A program made the translations under genes and the position numbers. From positions 7,553,001-7,617,000 of the forward strand of contig JAINUG010000005.1 of assembly GCA_029706075.1 (NCBI GenBank): DNA of 64,000 nt, written 5' to 3'. Positions 33,516 through 43,668 of this stretch are shown one piece after another. The stretch is from Aldrovandia affinis. Its lineage: Eukaryota > Chordata > Actinopteri > Notacanthiformes > Halosauridae. The notes beneath the pieces are model-generated. The model had not been told where the DNA came from, did not search any database, and worked only from the letters and a program-made list of their open reading frames with translations. The first letter of the stretch is position 1. Each line of letters starts with the position of its first letter.

Positions 33516-36207
33516 GGGGAGAGCGGGGTAAGTTGTCACACTGTTCATACCTCCAACCACAGGGGCGCTATCTCAAAAATCAAATAGCTACTTTGTGTGA
33601 CAACATGTTCTATGGTCAACTTCGGTTCTTATTCAACTAACGGTCACTTTAATCAGAGGTGAGCACAATTTTCGTATTTTTCAGCTTCAAAGGTAAAAAA
33701 ATGGCACTTTTACTTTATGTAATAAAACTGTGTTAGGTATAAATGTTCAAAATTATATTTGTGTACTGAATAAAAAAGACAATAAGGTGTCTCTTGATAC
33801 GTTAACTGCAGTCCTATGTTGAATTAGCCTCAAAATTTAGCAAACATTAGCCCACATGTCCGTTTGGGGCAAGTTGTCTCAATGGCTTTGAGGCAAGTTG
33901 TCACATGAGACGACTTACCCCAGTATAAATAGACACATAGAATATGCACAAAAAGCTTTGTGATATTAGGTTAATTGAAATGTGTTTTTGAAGGAAAGAA
34001 GGATTGAAGGAAGAAAGGAAGGAAGGAAGGAAGGAAGGAAAGAAAGAAAGATGGTGAGAAATTATAAAAGAAAGACAGAGAATGGCAGCACACCTCCTGA
34101 CATAATGTTGAAGGCAGTGAGGCAGGTGAAGTTAGAGGAAAAAATCTATCAGAAGCACAGCGAAGGATTTCAATATAAATGACCGTACTCTGACTCGGTA
34201 TTGTGAAAAGGTTACCAGCGAAGAAATTGTCAGTCAGGCAGCCGTGCCAACAACAGTGGTTGGCTATGGAAAGCCACGGCAGGTATTTCCACCTGATTTG
34301 GAGATGCAGCTTGTTCATTATTTCGCTAGGTCAGCTGACATTTATTTTGGTCTGTCGCCAAGTGAGATCAAAAGACTTGCCTACCAGTTTGCTGTGGCAC
34401 ACAAGCTGAAGTTCACACCAATGTGGGCAGAAAAAGAAAAGGCCAGCTCGGAGTGGTTTACAGCCTTCTTAAAAAGACACCCAATGCTGTCGCTAAGAAC
34501 GCCTGAGGCAACTAGCCTTGCCAGAGCTAGTAGCTTCAACCGAGAAAATGTTAATGCCTTCTTCGACAATTTAGAAAATGTGCTAGAGAGACATAAATTT
34601 GGACCAGGGGACATGTGGAATGTTGACGAAACTGGGGTAACCACGGTCCATAAACCTGATAAAGTAGTGGCCAGACGTGGATTCAAACAAGTAGGGTCAC
34701 TGACCTCCGCTGAAAGGGGAACGCTTGTCACACTGGCCTGTGCTGTCTCAGCCACAGGAAATAGTATACCTCCATATTTCATATTTCCCCGTGTCAACTT
34801 CCGTGACCATTTTTTCATCAACGGACCACCTGGCAGCAAAGGAGGGGCAAATCCCTCGGGGTGGATGAAGGATGTGCACTTTGTTGACTTCCTGAAACAT
34901 TTCATTGAGCATACAAAATGCTCAAAGGAGAAACCATGTTTACTCCTTTTGGACAACCACAAATCTCATATGTCCATTGATGGACTCAATTATGCCAAAG
35001 AAAATGGCATAATTATGGTGTCATTCCTACCCCACTGCTCTCATCGGCTTCAACCCTTAGACAGGTCTGTCTATGGGCCGCTAAAGAGGTACATCAACAC
35101 AGCGTGTGATGCCTGGATGAGGAACAATCCTGGGAAAACAATGTCAATTTATGACATTCCTGGGATTGTGGCAATCGCTTATCCTGTGGCTGCAACCCCC
35201 TTGAACATTCAGGCTGGCTTTAGGGTAGCTGGGGTACAGCCTTACAACAGGGATGTATTTTTTGAAACTGAGTTTGCGCCATCCTATGTTACGGATCGCC
35301 CTGCCCCGCTAGGCCCCAGTACCAACCCTGCCCTGCCAGGCACAAGCACAGATGCAGACCTGTTCAGTTCCCATGCCAGCTCACCCTTACCCAGCAATGC
35401 CAGTGCTGGCAGCAGACTACCAACTCCAGAGGACCTCCGGCCATTTCCAAAAGCTGGTCCCCGAAAACAAACTAATAATGGAAGAAAGCGGCGCAAAACC
35501 GCAATTCTAACAGACACACCAGTGAGGCAAGCACTACAAATGGAAAAATCACAATCTAAAAACAGGCTGTTTCTGGAGGAAGGGAAGCAAAGTGCAAAAT
35601 CTGGATCTGCCGAGAACAAAAAGGCAACAAAAAAAAGAGAATTAGACAGGTCATCATCAGATGAAGAGGAGTGCTTCTGCCTAGTCTGCATGGAGCCATT
35701 TTCTAACAGCCGCCCAAAAGAGACTTGGGTGCAATGTGTGAGATGCAAGAAGTAGGCCCATAATGCTTGCACCCCAGGCCAGGCGATTTATTTGTGCATT
35801 ACACCACGTCTGTTTTGTTAAGACTAAGCATGATTGTTTTCATTTGTTCTTTAATGAATGAGTTCTTTAATGAAATTTATTTGGTTTTGAATTTGAAATT
35901 AAAATTTAAAAAAATTATATTCTCAATTATTTAGTTGTATTCTTATTTGTTGATAATCCAATGTGACAACTTACCCCACATACTATGACAACTTACCCGC
36001 TGATGGGGTAAGTTGTCACAAGTGCACAACCTCTATTTAACTGTCTACAACTCCATACTGAAATAAGATATGAATATGTAATGAATACAAAATATGTGCC
36101 CAAGACTTCCACCTTTCATTTGGTATGACATGTATATCATTGCGATGTATTGCGCCCAGTACAGGTAAGACAGAGTGAAAAGTCTGACAACATACCCCAC
36201 TCTCCCC
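33516..36207 (+). mobile_element. Tigger/pogo-like DNA transposon, 2,692 bp, near intact
   Basis: It is flanked by TA on both sides (33,514-33,515 and 36,208-36,209). Terminal inverted repeats read GGGGAGAGYGGGGTA(A/T)GTTGTC inward from each end. The GGGGTAAGTTGTCAC word recurs inside both ends, in both orientations (about 33,865-33,925 and 35,962-36,020), which suggests multiple transposase binding sites. A GAAG repeat lies just before the transposase start. The element sits within a LINE 3' end. Only one frameshift and one amber codon break its gene, so insertion is young. Confidence 0.92.
34051..35821 (+). pseudogene. Tigger/pogo-like DDD transposase, one frameshift and one amber stop
   Basis: The likely original start is ATG at 34,051 (MVRNYKRKTENGSTPPD...), a psq-type helix-turn-helix. 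A one-base gain in six A at 34,139-34,144 shifts the frame. Downstream a 503-codon open frame (34,244-35,755) carries the CENP-B-like second DNA-binding region and the DDE_1 catalytic core. Its motifs are NVDETGV (about 34,620), LLLDNHKSH (about 34,940) and [15 protein letters not shown] (about 35,040), with 35 residues between the last two Asp. A basic KxRRKTAIL stretch follows, then a cysteine cluster CFCLVC...WVQCVRCKK. The TAG at 35,753-35,755 stands where a zinc-finger Trp is expected; AHNACTPGQ follows in frame, and the next stop is at about 35,821. The 503-codon part could still be expressed without the N terminus. Confidence 0.88.
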
Positions 36208-36431
36208 TACTTGTTTAAAACTTCCTCTAAAAGAATAATAATAATTACTAACCTTTTCCTTCCCGGTATTACAGGTATGGTATACAGCTGCCAACAGTGA
36301 TGTCTATCGCTGTATTACTGCACTCATCTCTTGCGTGAACAAAGATTGATCATACCATGTATTAATGCACATCTTGTAAGTCCCTCTGGATAAGAGCGTC
36401 TGCTAAATGCTTAAAATGTAAAATGTAAAAA
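36208..36431 (+). mobile_element. LINE 3' UTR resumed after Tigger insertion
   Basis: This continues the LINE tail cut at 33,515. It ends in the L2-type 3' hallmark GGATAAGAGCGTCTGCTAAA followed by short AAATGTAAA repeats, the usual priming tail of this retroelement group. Confidence 0.7.
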
Positions 36432-36540
36432 TGTGAGCCCTGCTCTAATCATGCACCGCTGCTCTCAGTCCTCTGATCACCCAGGTCGCTAATCACTCCC
36501 TCCAATCTGGCAGTGTCCCCCCAGCACACTATATGGCGTA
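36432..36540 (+). mobile_element. L2-like LINE reverse transcriptase fragment (resumed)
   Basis: This decodes as CTAALSPLITQVANHSLQSG then SVPPA, the N-terminal reverse-transcriptase motif of L2/CR1 elements. It is what should follow the FHEATKGDIVDIISQ segment that ends at about 33,125. Together they suggest one L2 element with a 3.3 kb retroelement-plus-Tigger insertion inside it. Confidence 0.62.
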
Positions 36541-36578
36541 CAACATTGTTAGTTATGAAATAAACCTAGTTTCCAGCA

Positions 36579-37632
36579 GGCATATATCAAAAGACAGCTG
36601 CTTTTGCTCTTTACAATTTATTTTTATGTAACGATTGGAAAAGCGTGTTTGATTTGAGCATTATTTGGATTATAGCGTACAATCAAACACATTTTTTACG
36701 TGTAGGATTTATCTGATTCATTGACTCCATTTTTAGATTTGAATATGGCAATAGTTTGGACTCAACTAAGCATCCTAGCTATCATAGACCAGCACTGTGT
36801 TCGAAACTGTTCCCTATTCCCTAAATAGTGCACTATATAGTGTGTTCGCCATTTTGTAGTGGTGTTCGAATTCTCAACGGTTAATTTCATTCACTATATA
36901 GTCCACTATAAAATACCCACAATTCACAGCGATTTCTAGCGAACAGTGAATGTACCCTACAATTTCTCCCGTATACCACAATGCAATGTGGTCGTGTCTT
37001 AGTTAGCTCATGAGTTCCATAACGGTAGCTATTGGTGGCTAAAGCAGTGGCTAGCAGACAGCACCACAGTTGACAAAACCACACTTGACATCATTAGAAT
37101 TTCAACAATTTATTTGGGATTTAACATTCAAAACTGAACATGCAAACCCGATACTACCTGAGTACATTTCAACCTGCTGTCCTGAGTGCTCGGTTTGTTT
37201 ACGTGATACTGGGCGCGTCCGCTTGCGTCACCTGAATATCCGGAACTTTTTTTTTTAACGCAAATGACGTTCAGTGTAGTGTCCGAAAACAGTTTAATCG
37301 TTCACTATATGGAACACTACATAGGGAACACTACATAGGGAATAGGGAATGAGTGAACGAGTGAACGGTTTCGAACACAACCCAGCACTCTGGTACAATG
37401 AAATGAACCAGCTGATAGGAAGGACCCAGAAAATAAGGACCCCTTTATGCAGTCGAAACTATTTCAGCCATTCAAAATGAATGTTAAAGTGTTAAATAAT
37501 GTACTTTTAATTGTACTCTAATATCTTAATAATGACAATTACAAATACATTTTTTCCTACTTTATACAACAAAGGAATTGTTTCATTTCAATAAATTGTA
37601 AAGAGACCAAAGCAGCTGTCTTTTGATATGCC
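36579..37632. mobile_element. Inverted-repeat (MITE-like) element containing another MITE
   Basis: The left arm 36,579-36,625 (GGCATATATCAAAAGACAGC...) and the right arm 37,590-37,632 are near-perfect reverse complements, about 43 bp long. The enclosed sequence has no coding potential and hosts the separate element at 36,797-37,381. No clear target duplication was found, so the superfamily is unknown. Confidence 0.75.
36797..37381. mobile_element. 585-bp hAT-like MITE nested in another MITE
   Basis: Ends read GTGTTCGAAAC...TCCCTATTCCCT inward from the left and the near-complement from the right. CCAGCACT occurs on both sides (36,789-36,796 and 37,382-37,389), an 8-bp duplication as in hAT insertions. 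The interior has subterminal CACTATATAG-type repeats. There is no gene inside. Confidence 0.78.
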
Positions 37633-37641
37633 TGAGCCTCA

Positions 37642-37803
37642 GGACGAAATTCTATATTCAGACTGGACGAACTTCTATATATTCAGACTTGCATTTATAT
37701 ATTCAGGACGAACTTCTATATATTCAGACTTGCATGTATATATTCAGGACGAACTTCTATATATTCAGACTTACAGTTATGTATTCAGGATGAACTTCTA
37801 TGT
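37642..37803. repeat. 41-bp tandem repeat array
   Basis: Units starting GGACGAACTTCTATATATTC recur at 37,665, 37,706, 37,747 and 37,788, after a partial copy at 37,642. The period is exactly 41 bp and divergence increases to the right. It begins at the outer edge of the MITE right arm. Confidence 0.88.
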
Positions 37804-38850
37804 AGCTGGTGGCACCTGGTGGTTGCTAACGGTATTTTCCTACGGGAGTTATACATTGGTGAAGTAGGAACCGTCAGAGAGCGCTTTGGTTCTGTGGTCG
37901 GGAAGATAAATCAGGTGTAGACCCTCTCATCCACGCTAGGCTGTATGGGTGAATTGTTTGGTGAACAAACGGTAAGCAAACGTTCATTGTTGTAATTTAA
38001 ATATTCTACGGACAAACAATGGAGTAATATAAATAATGGTGAATTGCTTTATTTTCAGGGATTGTTCATTACCGGTTTTGTTCAGTGTTGGAGGGATTTA
38101 TCCAACACGGTCATGTTGTATTGTGGTTGTGTCCTGCAATCGGTGAGCAAACTTGTAGGTGTTTTTAATACTTAAAACAGGTTTTATAACGGATAACCAT
38201 TAAATCCTGTTCTCTATTTTAGTGAGACCGTTGGTGTGAGACGTTGGCCGGGTACGCCGGGGAGGGTTGAGGCCAGCGTATTAGGTACGAACTTTTAACG
38301 GTGAAATTAAATACAGCTTTGGCCATTTTAATTGTGGGATATTAAAATGAAATGTTTTATATTGCTACTGGTGCATTAAATGCGACATGAATGTTTGTAT
38401 TTTTTCAGGGAGAGTTGCAGATTCCCTCTGCTGTTTTTACTGTTTGTTAGTTGATATTTTGTTCTAGTCGGCCCGGCGCATAAGCAGGTGTTGAGGCAAA
38501 GGGAGTTTGGGGTGGCCTCTGTGGGCGGCCTATTTTTTTATTTTTTGTTTTTTTGTTTATTTGTTTCGTTTTTGTTTAGTCATTACCATTTCCCCAGAGT
38601 GATACAGGGTGGGCTGTAGGAGAGGGGAACTGTCTAGCCTTGTGGTAAACCAATAAAGATGTTCATGAAAGGCACGTGTGCTTATACCTCTGATTTCAGT
38701 AGTGTAAACCCCATGAGTGTATATCACTAAGTGTATGAGTAGTAAAATGAGTATACCTGACTTAAAGTTGTAGTGAGATTAGTCTGAAGTGCCTTACATT
38801 GTATTGAGATTTTATTAAGCTCACTGGCAAATTCCTCCACAAGTCTAGCC
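37804..38850. other. Intergenic sequence, unassigned
   Basis: AT-rich sequence with several short exon-like ORFs but no recognisable protein. Repeated GGTGAGCAAAC/GGTAAGCAAAC-type words near 37,960-38,155 hint at an old repeat. Nothing can be assigned. Confidence 0.3.
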
Positions 38851-38851
38851 C

Positions 38852-39090
38852 CATTACATTTACATTTTAGGCATTTAGCAGACGCTCTTATCCAGAGCGA
38901 CTTACACAGTTTACATTTCTACAACTACATTTCACAACCCATTTATACAGCTGGATATTTTACTGAAGCAATTCAGGTTAAGTACCTTGCTCAAGGGCAC
39001 AACAGCAGTGCCCTCACCTGAGAATTGAACCAGCAAATTCTGAGTTAGAAGTCCAATTCCCTAACCATTACACTACATTGCCGCTGCATT
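38852..39090 (-). repeat. tRNA-derived SINE with L2-type tail
   Basis: On the minus strand it begins GGCAATGTAGTGTAATGGTT with box-A-like bases and has the box-B-like GGTTCAATTC. It then runs through GGGCACTGCTGTTGTGCCC and ends in the GATAAGAGCGTCTGCTAAAT L2-like 3' tail with ATGTAAATGTA repeats at the left edge. A tRNA-like head plus LINE tail is the structure of SINEs mobilised by L2-type LINEs. Confidence 0.72.
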
Positions 39091-39606
39091 ACCAGTTAGG
39101 GGGTAGCCAACCAAGCATACTGGTGACTTGTGAATTATTTCTCGCTTCTCTTGTAATAAAATTTGGTGGTACTTTTACTTTAAACCTGGCTTTGATTACT
39201 GCAAGGGGATATCCTGAGGTCATTATAGAGTTTCCCTTTAATTCATAATTTAAAGGGTGATGTAGGGGGGTGCTACATGTATATTCAGAATTTATATTTG
39301 TATTGCCTGTTTCACCCCGTATAATATGCACGCATGCATATATAATGGTTTGTTTGTGCTGCATTTGAGTGCTCTGTTCTGGGGTTTTCATTGAGCAGTC
39401 AATATGACAAATTTCCACAAGGTGTCACTGTTCTATAAATTATAGTGAAGTCTGCTTCAACTTCATGATTATCTAATATTTATCTTATCCAGGCATCTCG
39501 GTACAAAAAGCACAAATGCAAAACGTATATATTATACATTTTGGACTGTCATTTAAAAACGATATACATTTCCCTAATGGTGCATTATTTTTGTCCATGG
39601 GGAGCC

Positions 39607-39800
39607 ATTTGCTGGGAGGAAGAGTAGCTCAGTCTTTCCCAGGTTGAGCTTTAAGGTGTTGGGTGGACATCCAAGCCTAGTTATCAGCCAGTTGAGTTGT
39701 GTGTCAACCTGTGTATCGGAGGGAGAGAATGTGAGAACGTCTTTGATATCGTCAGCATAACAATGTTAGAAAGGCCATGAGCAGAGAACTGGCCCAAATG
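39607..39800. repeat. Interspersed repeat, left piece
   Basis: The stretch GAAGAGTAGCTCAGTCTTTC...GATATCGTCAGCATAACAAT resembles, from memory, a repeat common in salmonid genomes; I cannot name its class. What should be its continuation appears at 43,537-43,668, so it may be split by about 3.7 kb of later sequence. Confidence 0.35.
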
Positions 39801-40143
39801 ACCCCATTTGACCATATTACTAAAGGATTTTGACTGCTTTTTGACCGCAGTAGCTACAAGGTTGCAATATCTATGTCGGATTTACTATACGGTCGCAATG
39901 GGTCAAATTGCTATTCGGGTCTAATTTGCAGGGGTTACGTCACTCTGCGATTTTCTTTCAGATGCATGATTAACCCCATAACTGTCACCAGCCCGCCAGC
40001 TGGCCATCTACATCATATAGCACGTTCTTCTTTAAATATCATGGTTAAATGTACCGAAAATATGAACATGTATTACATGCACAGATCAGGTGGAATCTTT
40101 TATTTTCAGCAGTGGAGGCCAATTCACGTCAACTGGGATGTTG

Positions 40144-40171
40144 CAAAAAAAAAAAAAAAAAAAAAAAAAAA
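40144..40171. repeat. Poly(A) tract
   Basis: Pure run of about 27 A, possibly the tail of a decayed retroposon in + orientation, but no body was recognised upstream. Confidence 0.7.
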
Positions 40172-40727
40172 TGTGTCCCGATTCAAAGCAGGGTACTCTT
40201 GTAGAATAGGTGCTCCTTACATTTGGTGAAGTCCAGAAGTCCTCAAATATGACATACCATTGATAATGTGAGCAACCTGATCACTGTAAGATTAACAAAA
40301 GTAGTGACCCTGTTTTGTCATAAGAGTAAGCCAAAGTGAGCGAGTTCCAATGTTTACTATGTGCTTTGTTTCCCTAACCACAGCAAAGATGTCATTTTCC
40401 TATGTTTCACATAGGAAAGTTTTGTATCCTCGTAATGGTAAATCTTTGCTTCAAAATTTACTTTTAAGCATTTAGCTTAATCCCACTCCCGTCATTCTCC
40501 ACTAAGTATTTGCTAAATGGCCCACTGAATGTCCAACCAACGTCACCAGCAATATGATCATCATAATCGATACTACTTCCCTCCATATAAGCTGAAATTG
40601 CTCTACGGTTCTAGCCAATGTGTTATCGTTTACAATGATATGAGGTTTCCCTTGGTTTGCAGTTATTAAATGTTTTTGTGCATAGCATCATGATATTATA
40701 GATGCACATGATTTAAGAGAGTGCATG

Positions 40728-41484
40728 CACTTCAGAGTTTTGGTCAAAAAACATTTTCCATTTTTACTAAATATATCAAGTCCAGTGAATAACCTGAAAA
40801 CACCACCAAGGTATAACAAAAAAAAAAAAAAGTTTAGGTTGCCAAAAACAGAAAAATAATGTAAATTTCAGAATGATAAAAAAGGCCCTTTTCAGGCCGA
40901 CTCTGGATCCAGCAAAAGAGCCCCAGACCATCACGCTTCGTCCATGTTTGACAGTTGGTGTCACACACTGAGGAACCATCCTTTCGTCTTCAGTAGTCCA
41001 CTGGTGGTGCTTCATGGCCCAGGCAAGCCTCTTTTTCTTATTTTGTCATCTTAGCAATGGCTTTCTTACTGCCACTCGACCTGTCAAACCTGCAGCTCGA
41101 AGTCTTCTCTTCACAGTTGAAACTGAGACTTCCTTACTTCGACCAGTGTGAAGCTGTGCTTGAAGCTGTTGTCCTGTGAGCCACCTGTCACGCACTCTGT
41201 TGACTCTCAGAAACTTGTCTTCTGATTTTGTTGTGGCTTTGGGTCTGCCAGACCTCTTCTGATCAGTTTCCAAGTGCCTTTTGATGGTGTAGGAAACTAC
41301 TCACTGCCAAAAAATGTACATTATTTTTCAGTTTTTGGTAACCTAAACCTTTTTTTTTTTTTTTTTTAAAATACCTCTGGCTGTTTACCTTTGTACCATT
41401 TCAGGTTATTCACTGAACTTGAACTACTTAAATTTCAGTAAAAACTGGAAAATGGGGGTGTTCTAAAACTTTTGACCGGTAGTG
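40728..41484 (-). mobile_element. Tc1-like element with long inverted repeats, internally deleted
   Basis: Same family as the fragment at 5,388-5,885. The right terminus (minus-strand start) reads CACTACCGGTCAAAAGTTTT next to TA at 41,485-41,486. The left terminus is degenerate. The inverted repeats extend about 150-200 bp inward on both sides, the long IR/DR style. Minus-strand transposase parts survive: the second DNA-binding region with KRSGRPKATTKSEDKF and TGQQLQAQLHTGRSKEVSVS (41,273-41,046), then [12 protein letters not shown] (40,990-40,900). The catalytic middle and end are missing. Confidence 0.82.
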
Positions 41485-41929
41485 TATATAAAAAAATTAA
41501 GATAAGGCATCTCATCAATAACAATTTTGTTATTTATATATTTATTTTTCCTTTAGGCTGTCAAAAAAACATTTCCTTTTGCTTTCAATTGTTTTTAGGA
41601 ATTCATGCTGTTTAAAAATATCGGCCAACTCATTTCAACATCAGTTTCTTTGCTCCAGGATGGGCATGACATGCCCTACAGAAGTGTCAACAGACATATT
41701 TTCACAATTGAAAGTGTAGCCTACTTACAAATCAATCAGTATGATTACGTGTGGGTGTGTGCAGTGCTAACTGCTGACTAGTCTACTACACTGCAATATG
41801 CACCTCATTTGTAGTAATTGAATGCTTACTTGAGATCGTAATGCATTGATTACTTAACAAATAGCTTCATAAAGTCAACCTCTTGGTGTTGGAGGAGGGA
41901 GCTGCAGGTTCCTGATAGAGGTGGTGAAA

Positions 41930-42070
41930 AATGCATGCCCTTAATTATAATATATTTTAATTATAATATATTATTTTTATTGTAATATATTATTTATATT
42001 ATAAATTGATAATGGTCAATGTACTCACTGGTACTCACTATTGATAATATTTTAAGTTGATAATGGTAAA
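41930..42070. repeat. AT-rich low-complexity repeat
   Basis: Imperfect repeats of TTAATTATAATATATT followed by TTGATAATGGT-type copies. Simple decay-prone AT sequence with no further structure. Confidence 0.6.
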
Positions 42071-42605
42071 TGCCTGTTGGTTACTTTGTAGAACAAATTA
42101 GAAAATAAATCTTGGATAGCAACTGTTGCTATCCAATTCTTTGGTTTGACTTTGGTGTGTGTTTCTCAGTGTCACAGAAGTGAATTGGGCCACTTGGAGA
42201 CATTAGGAGACACTTTGAGCCATCGCATTAGTATCTCTTTTGTGAGCAAAATAATGATCCATAATGGTTTGGGCGATAGAAACAGGTTTTATAGTCATCA
42301 AAATATTTTAGTATGTTTTCCAGTGTCACAGAAGTGAATAGAAATCAGCCAATTTCACTTTAAGATCACTGGTGACACCACTCACTAAAAGGCCTCATGA
42401 GTGCTTGGGTCCAGAAGTCTTTTTTACACAGACTTAGTTGACATATTGTACATGCACAAAACTCCATAGGTCATGAAATGTGACTCCTTTATTGCTTATC
42501 AAACATGAGAAAACCATACAACACCTATTTTGTTGTATGTTAGATCTTCAGTCATTTAGGTTATGTTGCATCCACATTGCAATTTGCACATGCCCATAAA
42601 CTAGA

Positions 42606-42735
42606 ATTTGTGGTTCTGTGTGGCTCAGTAGGTAGAGCGTGGCACTGACAACACTTAGGTTTGATTCCCATTGGGACCACATATACTGAAAAATAGTCGC
42701 TTGGATAAAAGCATCTGCTAAATGGCATGTTATGT
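42606..42735 (+). repeat. tRNA-derived SINE (SmaI/HpaI-like)
   Basis: The head reads GTGTGGCTCAGTAGGTAGAG with a box A (TGGCTCAGTAGG) and a box B (GGTTTGATTCC). A short body and the 3' tail TTGGATAAAAGCATCTGCTA then AATGGCATGTTA follow, shared with L2-type LINEs. The head resembles the tRNA-Lys-derived SINEs of salmoniform fish, but family naming is from memory. It is not a functional tRNA: stems are mismatched. Confidence 0.72.
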
Positions 42736-43536
42736 TGTTTACTTTCAAATTATACCAAATTTAGGTATGTGGCAAGCACAGTTCTTAAGCTATGAATTGT
42801 TATATTTGGGTATGTCTAAATAGGCAGGAATATCAAAAATTGTGGTTGATGGTTAATATGTATGAATATCTGTTCATGCATATGTATACCTGAGATATTT
42901 GTTTTATTGAAAGGATGCAGGATTTCTATAAACCAATCTGTCATCAGCTAGCAGTCTGTATAAAAGTGCAATTTCAACAATTGTCTTATTGTGCGTATGT
43001 GGTCAGTAGGGTGTACAGTGAATCGTGAATACAGTTTTACCTTCAGACACTCTGGCCTTCTCCCATCACATGTTCAGCCATGTCTATTCTTTCCCACAAT
43101 TTGCACATTTTGCAGGGATTATTCCACCTGTTTTTCTATCATTGTTAATATTCTTTCATAGGTTGGACCACCGCCTGTGTATTTTGCCCGCATTATGTTG
43201 TAGGAAACATATCATTTTGTTGTACCTCGTTGACCATTATCTCTATTTCTTGATTTGTCAATTTAAGTTCTTTTTTAATGGTTCCATCGCTATTTGTGCT
43301 CCATATCCATTTCTTGGCACATTGTGATCTGCACAAGGAAGTGTTTCATATTAATTCTGACCCTTTTTTATGGGTGTCTCCTACTGCAAAATTGAGAATG
43401 AGGGTGTTTCATTTATTTGATTGCATAATTAGAACCAGTCTTAGTAAATTGGTTGTTAATGTGTTGGTATCTGTGACTGTAAAAGAGCCACATTATAGTG
43501 ACTGCTGCGACTATTTCTGTAGTAAATCTGGCCCTT

Positions 43537-43668
43537 AGTGTAGAGAGAGAAAAGGAGAGGGTCTAGCACTCAGCCCGGTGGGACACCGGTTGAAAGGGTG
43601 CAAGGAGAGGAATAAGATCCCCTGCAGGCCACTTGGTAGGAACAGTCAGCTAGACACATTGACTACAT
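43537..43668. repeat. Interspersed repeat, right piece
   Basis: GAGAGGGTCTAGCACTCAGC...GGGACACCGG and the following GGCCACTTGGTAGGA block look like the continuation of the repeat at 39,607-39,800. The words CTGGCCC occur at both break points. Confidence 0.35.

Noticed and set aside
34381-34962. 193-codon minus-strand frame opposite the Tigger transposase
   Set aside because: It is a shadow of the + strand transposase, whose motifs (DETG, LDNH, LQPLD) are clear.
34244-35755. 503-codon frame as a domesticated host gene
   Set aside because: It is bounded by TA-flanked inverted repeats, and has a frameshifted N terminus and a truncated zinc finger, so it is an ordinary transposon copy.
37642-37803. 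CRISPR array
   Set aside because: The 41-bp units are contiguous tandem repeats without unique spacers, in vertebrate DNA.
42606-42735. Functional tRNA gene
   Set aside because: Boxes A and B are present but stems are mismatched and an L2-type tail follows, which is SINE structure.
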